The position numbers and the translations under genes were made by a program. DNA of 41,153 bases from Caedibacter sp052030685 (GTDB lineage: Bacteria; Pseudomonadota; Gammaproteobacteria; Francisellales; Francisellaceae): the NCBI RefSeq assembly GCF_052030685.1, contig NZ_JBQAJM010000022.1:1-41153 (forward strand), in the 5' to 3' direction. Below the pieces are notes generated by a model that worked only from the letters and a program-made list of their open reading frames with translations, made no database searches and was not told the origin of the DNA. How positions within the stretch are numbered: the first letter of the stretch is position 1; every line of letters begins with the position of its first letter. Shown here in pieces: positions 33,624 to 40,549 of this stretch.

Positions 33624-34685
33624 TCACTGGTTTTGATGATCAACTGAGGTATCAAGTGTATCATCTGTTGCTTCACTCTCTTCCCATGGGGCGCTATCTT
33701 TGTCATTTGGTTGACTTGCTTCTTCGCTATTTTCAACAGAGCCTACATCACCACTTACTGCATTAGCTATATCAGAAACCTCAATCTCTTGCGACTCTTT
33801 AGCAAAAATCTGCATAATAAAATCAATAAATTCACGCAAGGTCTCGGCCATGATGATAAAGTCAGCATCAAAGCGTTCTTGTTTAGTCTCAGAAACAATA
33901 TCATTGGCTTTGTCTTGTACTACTTCTAAAAACTTCAATGACTTCAACATAAACTCATCGTTAATCACAAAACTCAACTGATCCTGCCATGAAAGCCCAA
34001 GTTGAATGACCTCGCGTCCTGAATCAATCAATGACAAAATATCATCGGTAAATAGGTTCTGGCGTTGACAGCGGATAATGCCTGATGCATCTTTATTGTC
34101 CTGCAATACACATTGATCTTCAATGGTTAGATCTTGTGGATATTCATTGGTTTTAAGCCATTGCGTTAAAAGCATCGATACAGGCACCACCTCAGGAATA
34201 CGAATCTTCAAACTACCCAACGCTTTACGCAAATTAACGGTTAACGTTTCAGCTTTTTTAGCGGATGAGGCATTAACGATAAGCCAGCCGGCTTGTGTAT
34301 CTATATAAGCATTAATGACTGTATTGCGCGTAAAAGCGCGAGGTAACAAGCTTTGATAGATCTCTTCTTTCAACGTATCTTTTTCTTTCTTTTTGACTTT
34401 ACGTGACTCTCTTAACTCAATCTCTTCGATCTTTTCATCCAAGAGCTCTTTGATAACTCCTGCTGGCACCATCTTTTCTTGGATCTTAAACGACACCATC
34501 ATAAAACCAGAGGCTGCGTGCACTAATGGCATATCTTGCGCCATTGGTGACACCCAACCCATTGATATTGGCGCACTTGTTGAGCACGGACTAAATGCAT
34601 GCTCAGCTAATTGTTTCTCAAGCGCATCAGCACTGACTGTAAAGTTTTCTGTAAATTGAAATAATGCTAAATTTTTAAACCACAT
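33624..34685 (-). CDS. rdgC: Recombination-associated protein RdgC with an acidic C-terminal extension
   Basis: RdgC is a ring-forming, sequence-independent DNA-binding protein that limits RecA action. The 353-residue protein begins MWFKNLALFQFTENF and contains SMGWVSPM, LPRAFTRN and RDFDADFIIMAE-like text (here RFDADFIIMAETLREFI), as in the family. E. coli RdgC is about 303 residues; here the last 50 or so are extra, rich in Asp, Glu, Ser and Gln (for example ENSEEASQPNDKDSAPWEES) and probably disordered. AAAGGT precedes the ATG at 34685. It is 11 bases upstream of dnaB, an unusual partner. Confidence 0.92.
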   Translation of the reverse strand: MWFKNLALFQFTENFTVSADALEKQLAEHAFSPCSTSAPISMGWVSPMAQDMPLVHAASGFMMVSFKIQEKMVPAGVIKELLDEKIEEIELRESRKVKKKEKDTLKEEIYQSLLPRAFTRNTVINAYIDTQAGWLIVNASSAKKAETLTVNLRKALGSLKIRIPEVVPVSMLLTQWLKTNEYPQDLTIEDQCVLQDNKDASGIIRCQRQNLFTDDILSLIDSGREVIQLGLSWQDQLSFVINDEFMLKSLKFLEVVQDKANDIVSETKQERFDADFIIMAETLREFIDFIMQIFAKESQEIEVSDIANAVSGDVGSVENSEEASQPNDKDSAPWEESEATDDTLDTSVDHQNQ

Positions 34686-34705
34686 AATTATTACCTTTAT
34701 TCATT

Positions 34706-34733
34706 AAAAAAGCGCCTTTGTCATTAAGCGCTT
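34706..34733 (-). terminator. Rho-independent terminator of bamD
   Basis: On the minus strand AAGCGC (34733-34728) pairs with GCGCTT (34715-34710) around a 12-base loop and is followed by a T-run. It lies 46 bases after the bamD stop and 20 bases before the rdgC ATG, so it separates bamD from rdgC-dnaB. Confidence 0.7.
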
Positions 34734-34779
34734 CACGAGTTCTATCCATATCAACTAATTTTACACAATTAATTGAGGT

Positions 34780-35580
34780 TTACTTAAACACCACTGTTGG
34801 ACGTTTTGCAGCATCTTCTAAAGACTTTAGATAAGTGTTATTAGGATAATTTGCTTTTAATACTTCCATTGATTTCTCTGCCAACTCAGGCATTTTCAAA
34901 ATATCATAACTTCTAATCAACAGAACCAAAGCATTTTCAATCGAGTTACTTTGTGGATATTTTTCAACAACGATCTTAGCGCGATTAATGGCAGCAACAT
35001 ACGCCTCATGCTCAAAGTAGAAATTAGCAATGTTATATTCATACTCAGCAACGACATTATTAATATGCACCATACGGCGTCTTGCATCTTCGGCGTAAGA
35101 TGCTTTAGGACTTAATATCACCGAGCGTTTTAGCTCATTAAAAGCCTGCAAGTATGCTGCCGGATCATGTTGCGCCATATCGTATGGTAAGCGCCGCTGT
35201 AGGAACCCACGACCATTATCATAGTTAATCACACCCATCATATAATAAACATAGCCCAAATGCTTTGATGTCGGATAAGCACGTAGAAACTGGCGAGCCA
35301 GCCCTAAAGCCATCTCAGGTTGCCCATCTTCATAGTAAGAATAAATCAGCTCTAAATTACCCATTTCAGTATAACTTTGGAATGGATATTGTGAGTTTAA
35401 CGATCTAAAGGTATCAATCGCTTTATAATAATCGCCATCTTTAACCTGCTCATGCCCTTTGGCATAAATATATTCAGCGCTCTCGCCTTGATATGGCAAT
35501 ACCTTAGTCGTTGTGGTTGAGCATCCTGCCATTAACAAAAGCGCGCCCAAGCCGCTTAATGCCAAACTGATCTTTTTCAT
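34780..35580 (-). CDS. bamD: Outer-membrane protein assembly lipoprotein BamD
   Basis: BamD is the essential lipoprotein partner of BamA in inserting beta-barrel proteins into the outer membrane. The 266-residue protein has a lipoprotein signal with lipobox MAGC and modified Cys20 (next residue Ser, outer-membrane sorting). TPR-like repeats follow: AEYIYAKGHEQVKDGDYYKAIDTF, then LELIYSYY, MALGLARQFLRAYP and the YYMMGVINYD region. Divergence from rluD, with 87 bases between the starts, is the same arrangement as in E. coli and supports both calls. Confidence 0.95.
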   Translation of the reverse strand: MKKISLALSGLGALLLMAGCSTTTTKVLPYQGESAEYIYAKGHEQVKDGDYYKAIDTFRSLNSQYPFQSYTEMGNLELIYSYYEDGQPEMALGLARQFLRAYPTSKHLGYVYYMMGVINYDNGRGFLQRRLPYDMAQHDPAAYLQAFNELKRSVILSPKASYAEDARRRMVHINNVVAEYEYNIANFYFEHEAYVAAINRAKIVVEKYPQSNSIENALVLLIRSYDILKMPELAEKSMEVLKANYPNNTYLKSLEDAAKRPTVVFK

Positions 35581-35667
35581 CGATTACCCTTTAATTTATT
35601 ACCGCCTTTGTCATTTATTGTTTACAATGATGCACAATTTAACCGGCGTCTTGATAGGATTTTATTT

Positions 35668-36753
35668 GTGCCACATCATACCGTATCTAAAAACATTCAG
35701 CAAAATGTTATTGCACCTGAAAGCTGTGCTGGTCAACGTTTGGATCAATGTTTATCCAGCGTCTTTAGTGACTACTCACGCTCACAATTACAAAAATGGT
35801 TAAAAGAAGGCGCCATTCTCGTTAATGGCGAAGTCAAAAAAGCCAAGGATAAAATCATTGGTGGCGAGGAAATTGCACTTAATGCTGCACTAGAGGATAA
35901 AAACCATTGGCAACCTGAGGATATCCCACTTGATATTATTTACGAAGATGATGATGTCATTGTGATCAACAAACCTGAGGGACTAATTGTTCATCCAGGG
36001 GCAGGTAACTTATCGGGCACATTATCCAACGCGCTATTAGCACATGATCCTGCATTTGCCAAAGTGCCTCGAGCAGGCATTGTTCACCGATTGGATAAAG
36101 ATACTTCTGGATTAATGGTTGCAGCTAAGAGTCTCAAAGCGCACGCATCACTTGTCGCGCAATTATCAAAGCGCCAAGTCAAGCGTGAATATGAAGCAAT
36201 TGCCACAGGTTATATTACGGTGGGCAGTACCATCAAAACCAAAATAGGCAGAAGTCCACATAATCGCTTAAAAATGGCGGTGACCCCCACGGGCAAAGAT
36301 GCAATTACGCATTTTGTTGTGTTAGAGCGTTATCGCGCACACACGCGCATTCGTTGCAAATTAGAAACTGGGCGCACCCATCAAATTCGTGTACATATGG
36401 CGCATATCAAGGCACCCTTAGTTGGAGACCCTGTTTATAATCCGAGATTAAAATTAGCGCGCGGTTTATCTGATGAAGCACAAACGCTACTAAAAGACTT
36501 TGGTCGCCAAGCATTGCATGCTTATAAGCTAGCTTTTATTCATCCGGTGAGTAATGAATTAGTGGAGTTTAGTGCCAAGCCACCTAAAGACATGCAAGAC
36601 CTCATTCAAACCTTGCGTCAAGATGCTGAGAGTTTATACAGCTATGCAGACGATGATTTTGATGACGATTATTTTGAGTTTGCTGATGATTATGATGAGT
36701 TTGATGATTTTGAGGATCATGAAGATTACGATGATTATGACAGTAAAGAATAA
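35668..36753 (+). CDS. rluD: 23S rRNA pseudouridine synthase RluD with a long acidic/aromatic tail
   Basis: RluD makes pseudouridines 1911, 1915 and 1917 in helix 69 of 23S rRNA. From the GTG at 35668 (AGGA eight bases upstream) the protein has 361 residues; a TTG at 35608 gives a longer, unconserved start. An S4 domain (GQRLDQCLSSVFSDYSRSQ) is followed by the synthase domain with VHPGAGN, the catalytic Asp143 in HRLDKDTSGLM and LETGRTHQIRVHMAHI. The last 36 residues (326-361) contain 21 Asp/Glu and 10 Tyr/Phe, a tail not found in E. coli RluD. The DNA there (36643-36750) is a run of GAT-like triplets. pth and ychF follow on the same strand. Confidence 0.94.
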   Translation: MPHHTVSKNIQQNVIAPESCAGQRLDQCLSSVFSDYSRSQLQKWLKEGAILVNGEVKKAKDKIIGGEEIALNAALEDKNHWQPEDIPLDIIYEDDDVIVINKPEGLIVHPGAGNLSGTLSNALLAHDPAFAKVPRAGIVHRLDKDTSGLMVAAKSLKAHASLVAQLSKRQVKREYEAIATGYITVGSTIKTKIGRSPHNRLKMAVTPTGKDAITHFVVLERYRAHTRIRCKLETGRTHQIRVHMAHIKAPLVGDPVYNPRLKLARGLSDEAQTLLKDFGRQALHAYKLAFIHPVSNELVEFSAKPPKDMQDLIQTLRQDAESLYSYADDDFDDDYFEFADDYDEFDDFEDHEDYDDYDSKE

Positions 36754-36820
36754 GCAATATTACAATCTAGAAAATACGGCTTCATCTTAAGTAATGAAAT
36801 CAAGTAAAGGTATTACAAAT

Positions 36821-37396
36821 ATGGCACAAATAAAACTCATCGTTGGTCTTGGCAATATTGGCAGTCAATATAAAGGCACGCGCCACAATGCTGGGCAATG
36901 GCTTTTAGACGCCGTTGCAGATAAGTTAAACTTAACACTAACAAGTGATGGTAAATTTCATGGTGCTACAGCACAAACACAAATTGGCGTCAACAAACTT
37001 TGGCTTTTATACCCGCATACCTTTATGAATAAAAGCGGTTTAGCGGTGTCTAAATTAGCGCAATTTTATAAAATAGCGCCAGATGAAATCTTAGTTGCAC
37101 ACGATGAGCTGGATTTAGCTTGTGGACAAATTCGTCTTAAAAAAGGCGGCGGACACGGCGGACACAATGGTTTACGAGATATTGATGTATCTCTTGGTAC
37201 ACGTGATTATCATCGCTTACGTATTGGCATTAATCATCCAGGAGATCGCAATAAAGTCGTGGGCTACGTACTAGGCAAACCCTCTTTGGATGATAAAATT
37301 GCCATTGATCACGGCATTACACGTGCGATTTCTTATCTAGACGATATAATACAGGGCAATCATCAACGCGTGATGAATGAGCTTCACCAGAAATAG
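36821..37396 (+). CDS. pth: Peptidyl-tRNA hydrolase Pth
   Basis: Pth frees tRNA from peptidyl-tRNAs that drop off ribosomes. The 191-residue protein starts MAQIKLIVGLGNIG, has catalytic His22 in GTRHNAGQW, FMNKSG, AHDELDL, the glycine-rich KKGGGHGGHNGLRDI and RLRIGINHPG. The ATG at 36821, after AAAGG about ten bases upstream, matches the family start; the ATG at 36794 adds nine unrelated residues and has no binding site. It lies 67 bases after rluD and 30 bases before ychF. The pth-ychF pair is a common arrangement in gammaproteobacteria. Confidence 0.96.
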   Translation: MAQIKLIVGLGNIGSQYKGTRHNAGQWLLDAVADKLNLTLTSDGKFHGATAQTQIGVNKLWLLYPHTFMNKSGLAVSKLAQFYKIAPDEILVAHDELDLACGQIRLKKGGGHGGHNGLRDIDVSLGTRDYHRLRIGINHPGDRNKVVGYVLGKPSLDDKIAIDHGITRAISYLDDIIQGNHQRVMNELHQK

Positions 37397-37426
37397 AAAT
37401 AAAATAACAATTAATAAGGGTTTTAT

Positions 37427-38518
37427 ATGGGTTTTAAATGCGGCATTGTCGGACTGCCTAACGTCGGCAAATCAACTCTATTTAATGCATTAACAAAAGC
37501 GGGCATTCAAGCAGAAAACTACCCCTTTTGCACGATTGAGCCAAATGTTGGCATGGTTTCAGTGCCTGATCCACGTCTAGATCAATTGTCGAATATTGTT
37601 AATCCACAAAAAGTTATCGCGGCAACGATGGAGTTCGTTGATATTGCAGGACTTGTTGCAGGTGCTTCCAAAGGCGAAGGTTTGGGCAACAAATTCTTAG
37701 CCAATATTCGTGAAACCGATGCGATAGCGCATGTTGTCCGTTGTTTTAATAATGATGATGTCGTACATGTTGCCGGACAGGTTAATCCGATTGATGATAT
37801 TCAAACCATTAACACAGAGTTATTACTTGCTGATATTGAAAGCGTTGACAAGATCATTCAACGCCTGCAGAAGCTTGCTAAAAGTGCCAACAAAGAAGCC
37901 AAGCTACAACTTGAGTTCTATCAAAACTTAAAAGAACATTTGGAATCTGAAAAACCCGCACGCAGCTTTGCATTTAATGATGAGCAAGGCGTTTGGGTCA
38001 AACAAACACCGTTATTAACAAACAAGCCAACACTTTATATTGCTAATGTTGATGAATCTGGCTTTGATAACAACCCTTTACTAGATAAAGTCATTGAGTT
38101 TGCCAAAGCGGATAATGCCGATGTTGTAGCAGTATGCGCTGCCATTGAATCTGAAATTGCTGAGCTAGATGATGATGAAAAAATGGAGTTTCTAACCGAT
38201 CTAGGATTAGATGAGCCTGGACTTAATCGTGTTATTCGCGCAGGTTACAAACTGCTACAATTACAAACTTACTTTACTGCAGGGGTGAAAGAAGTGCGCG
38301 CTTGGACTATTCCTATCGGTGCTACAGCACCACAAGCCGCTGGCAAGATTCACACTGATTTTGAACGTGGCTTTATTCGTGCTGAGGTTATTGGCTTTAA
38401 TGATTATATTGAATACAGTGGCGAAAAAGGTGCCAAAGACGCCGGCAAAGCGCGCTTAGAAGGCAAAGAGTATATTGTTCACGATGGCGATGTTGTTCAT
38501 TTTAGGTTTAATGTGTAG
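37427..38518 (+). CDS. ychF: Redox-regulated ATPase/GTPase YchF (OLA1 family)
   Basis: A 363-residue Obg-related P-loop protein that binds ribosomes and prefers ATP. G1 loop GLPNVGKST at 9-17, G3-like VDIAGLVAGASKGEGLGN, a coiled region, then the C-terminal TGS domain (TFFTAGVKEVRAWTIP-like text, here TYFTAGVKEVRAWTIP, and IHTDFERGFIRAEVI). The G4 motif reads NVDE, typical of the ATP-preferring subfamily. AAGGG lies six bases before the ATG. A weak terminator begins at its stop codon. Confidence 0.96.
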   Translation: MGFKCGIVGLPNVGKSTLFNALTKAGIQAENYPFCTIEPNVGMVSVPDPRLDQLSNIVNPQKVIAATMEFVDIAGLVAGASKGEGLGNKFLANIRETDAIAHVVRCFNNDDVVHVAGQVNPIDDIQTINTELLLADIESVDKIIQRLQKLAKSANKEAKLQLEFYQNLKEHLESEKPARSFAFNDEQGVWVKQTPLLTNKPTLYIANVDESGFDNNPLLDKVIEFAKADNADVVAVCAAIESEIAELDDDEKMEFLTDLGLDEPGLNRVIRAGYKLLQLQTYFTAGVKEVRAWTIPIGATAPQAAGKIHTDFERGFIRAEVIGFNDYIEYSGEKGAKDAGKARLEGKEYIVHDGDVVHFRFNV

Positions 38519-38539
38519 AGAGCTAGAACTCTATTTTTT
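38516..38539 (+). terminator. Weak terminator after ychF
   Basis: TAGAG (38516-38520, including the stop codon) pairs with CTCTA (38529-38533), followed by six Ts. The stem is only five bases. The rest of the gap to lpxL holds no gene. Confidence 0.45.
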
Positions 38540-38612
38540 CCCTATGTGTTATGCGGCGTAACCGGACTAGCATTAAGGCACGTGCACTGAGGGGGCATAT
38601 TTCAAAAAAATC

Positions 38613-39524
38613 TTACTGATAAAGGTTTTCTCCCCCATTAGGTCTGGTTTTAAATCGCCTATGTTGCCATAAATATTGATCTGGATACCTTAAAATTATA
38701 TTTTCTAAAAATTGATTATATCGCTCAGCATCATCATAGCCATTTCCTGATGGAAAATTTTGCCATTTTGACATCATATGGATTTCATAACCTGATAAAT
38801 CTTTTTTCCTTATGTAATAGCATGGTATTATGTCGCTCTTACCGTTTTTTGCTAACCAGCTTGTAGCCGTTAGCGTTGCACAAGGGATTTTGAAAAAGGG
38901 AACAAACAAAGTTCTCTCGTTGCCAAAGTCTTGATCAGGCGCATACCAAATAGTCTCCCCCCTTAAAAGATTTTTAATGATGGAGAACACATTTTTACGT
39001 TGAATACAGAGCTTGGCATAACGACTGCGGGAGGAAGTCATGATGTACTCAAAAAAATCAGATTTATGCTTTTGATAAATAAAGCTTACATTGAAATTTT
39101 TAAGGTTGCTTGCCATTAACCTGCCCATTATTTCCATGCAGCTAAAATGCCCACCAAGCAATATCATCGCATGGTTAGGATCATGATTAATAAAGTCTTT
39201 GGAAAACTGCTTATCCAAATAAATCTTCCTAAATTTTTTATCTGGCATAAACCATGCAATAACAGTTTCAATGCCAGACATGCAAAGGGCTTCAAATGAT
39301 TGCTGGCATAATTTTTCAAGCTCTATTGTCGATTTATCTGGGAAGCATAATTGAAGATTGCGATAAGTTATTTTATAACGACGCTTTGCCAGTTTATAAA
39401 ACTTTCTGCCGATGAATCTTCCTGTCTTCATTTGCCATTTGTAGGGTAATCGAACAAATAATTTCAAACAGAAAACAAGTATCCAGCTCGTATAATATCG
39501 AGGATGAATAAAACGGTTATTCAT
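38613..39524 (-). CDS. Lipid A late acyltransferase (LpxL/HtrB family)
   Basis: A 303-residue inner-membrane enzyme that adds a secondary acyl chain to lipid A. A hydrophobic N-terminus is followed by the catalytic HxxxxE motif (His126-Glu131 in GGHFSCMEIM), the WYAPDQDFG block and YPDQYLWQHRRFKTRP at the C-terminus. The family is clear; which position or chain length it acts on (LpxL, LpxM or cold-induced LpxP role) is not. Its ATG follows the rpsU stop with no base between, so it is the third, coupled gene of csp-rpsU-lpxL. That context suggests it may be tuned to temperature or growth state. Confidence 0.9.
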   Translation of the reverse strand: MNNRFIHPRYYTSWILVFCLKLFVRLPYKWQMKTGRFIGRKFYKLAKRRYKITYRNLQLCFPDKSTIELEKLCQQSFEALCMSGIETVIAWFMPDKKFRKIYLDKQFSKDFINHDPNHAMILLGGHFSCMEIMGRLMASNLKNFNVSFIYQKHKSDFFEYIMTSSRSRYAKLCIQRKNVFSIIKNLLRGETIWYAPDQDFGNERTLFVPFFKIPCATLTATSWLAKNGKSDIIPCYYIRKKDLSGYEIHMMSKWQNFPSGNGYDDAERYNQFLENIILRYPDQYLWQHRRFKTRPNGGENLYQ

Positions 39525-39737
39525 TTAGCGAAATGCTCTAGAAGAAAATGCATTTCTTGATTCTTTTTTAGCGCGTTTAATTGCCGCTCTTTTGGCTATT
39601 TTTCTTTGTTCCGTAGGTTTTGTATAATGTTGTCGCTCTCGCATTTCCTTAACAATACCAGCCTTTTCACATGCGCGTTTAAATTGTCTTAGCGCTATGT
39701 CAAAAGGTTTACGATCATCGACTCTAATGCGAGGCAT
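39525..39737 (-). CDS. rpsU: 30S ribosomal protein bS21
   Basis: A 70-residue basic protein with MPRIRVDDRKPFDIALRQF, RACEKAGIV and the arginine/lysine-rich HYTKPTEQRKIAKRAA helix, all typical of bS21, which sits near the mRNA exit of the 30S and helps initiation. Its start ATG overlaps the TAA of the cold-shock gene by one base. In most bacteria rpsU is beside dnaG and rpoD; this copy is instead between csp and an lpxL-type gene. Some Francisella species carry several bS21 homologues with distinct effects on gene expression, so this may be a variant copy. Confidence 0.95.
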   Translation of the reverse strand: MPRIRVDDRKPFDIALRQFKRACEKAGIVKEMRERQHYTKPTEQRKIAKRAAIKRAKKESRNAFSSRAFR

Positions 39738-39946
39738 TATGCCAACTCAACATTGATGGCTTCGGGTCCTTTTTTACCTTGCTGTGTTTCAAACATAACG
39801 CTTTGACCATCCTGTAAATACCCACCAGTGGCATCTAGATTTGTTATATGCACAAAAACATCGTTACTTCCATTATCAGGTTGAATAAATCCAAATCCTT
39901 TTGCACTATTAAAAAACTTTACGGTACCTTGTACTTTATTACTCAT
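39737..39946 (-). CDS. Cold-shock domain protein (CspA family)
   Basis: A 69-residue single cold-shock domain that binds single-stranded RNA and DNA and melts mRNA structure. RNP1 KGFGFI is at residues 16-21 and RNP2 VFVHI at 30-34; VKFFNSAKGFGFI and the FETQQGKKGPEAINV end are standard. It is first in the csp-rpsU-lpxL operon. The ATG at 39946 is preceded by an AAAGAGA purine stretch. An eight-base hairpin lies in the leader about 29 bases upstream. Cold induction is possible but not shown; many Csp proteins are constitutive. Confidence 0.96.
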   Translation of the reverse strand: MSNKVQGTVKFFNSAKGFGFIQPDNGSNDVFVHITNLDATGGYLQDGQSVMFETQQGKKGPEAINVELA

Positions 39947-39974
39947 ATTTTTTATATCTCTTTATTGATTTACG

Positions 39975-39996
39975 TACATAGCGATATTGCTATGTA
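39975..39996 (-). promoter_or_regulatory. Leader hairpin upstream of the cold-shock gene
   Basis: TACATAGC and GCTATGTA (39975-39982 and 39989-39996) form a perfect eight-base stem with a six-base loop, 28 bases before the csp ATG. No T-run follows it on the minus strand, so it is not a terminator. It could be a leader structure or an operator; promoter elements above it were not clear to me. Confidence 0.5.
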
Positions 39997-40380
39997 GCCG
40001 CCACACCATAACACGAAAGAAATGGCAAAGATATAAGTTCCCAAAAAATATTTATTTGCACTTTTTGTTGTTGTCGCCAGTTCTTTTACATAGAACTTCG
40101 ATGATATTGTAGAATCTTGCTTATATCTGCTACCGACATCATTAATTATAGGAACTTATTTGAAGAAACGAGATAATCTTTTGTCTGATGACGATAGGAA
40201 AAATTGAGTTACTTAAAAAATCACATACCTAAAAAGTTATGTGCAAACAATTATCGTAAACTGTAGTTGAAGGATCATGATCGTATTATGGCGATGTCTC
40301 CAAACAACATAATACAGATGACCAAGAATTATCAATAATTTCCAATTTAGTAATAATTCAAAAATAAGTTGAGCTTTAAT
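39997..40380. other. Gene-free stretch upstream of csp
   Basis: AT-rich DNA that should hold the csp promoter and long leader. I found no convincing -10/-35 pair, RNA gene or ORF. The longest frame, on the minus strand at 40237-40449, runs through a palindromic repeat and looks spurious. Confidence 0.5.
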
Positions 40381-40436
40381 TACCCCCTCACCCGTGCAGC
40401 TTAAGCTGCACGAGCAATCCCGCAAGGGGAGAGGTA
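40381..40436. repeat. Palindromic intergenic repeat
   Basis: The core CGTGCAGCTTAAGCTGCACG at 40393-40412 is a perfect 20-base palindrome. It is flanked by TACCCCCTCACCC (from 40381) and GGGGAGAGGTA (40426-40436), which are imperfectly complementary. This looks like a mobile palindromic repeat of the CCCTC...GAGGG type found between genes. Confidence 0.7.
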
Positions 40437-40500
40437 TTAGCTGACGCAACTTATTCTTGATCCATTACTTAGCTGTAGCTCCACCAAGTCCAGACTTACT

Positions 40501-40534
40501 GGTATGATTGGGTGCAAATGGAATGGTATGATTG
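40501..40534. repeat. Short direct repeat
   Basis: GGTATGATTG occurs at 40501-40510 and 40525-40534, a 24-base period just after the lipase remnant. It may be a small tandem duplication with decay; no function is evident. The rest of 40437-40549 holds nothing clear. Confidence 0.4.
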
Positions 40535-40549
40535 TAGTGCTAGCTAACA

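Noticed and set aside
40237..40449. 70-residue ORF on the minus strand
   Set aside because: Nearly a third of it is the palindromic repeat at 40381-40436, it has no ribosome binding site, and its residues match no family.
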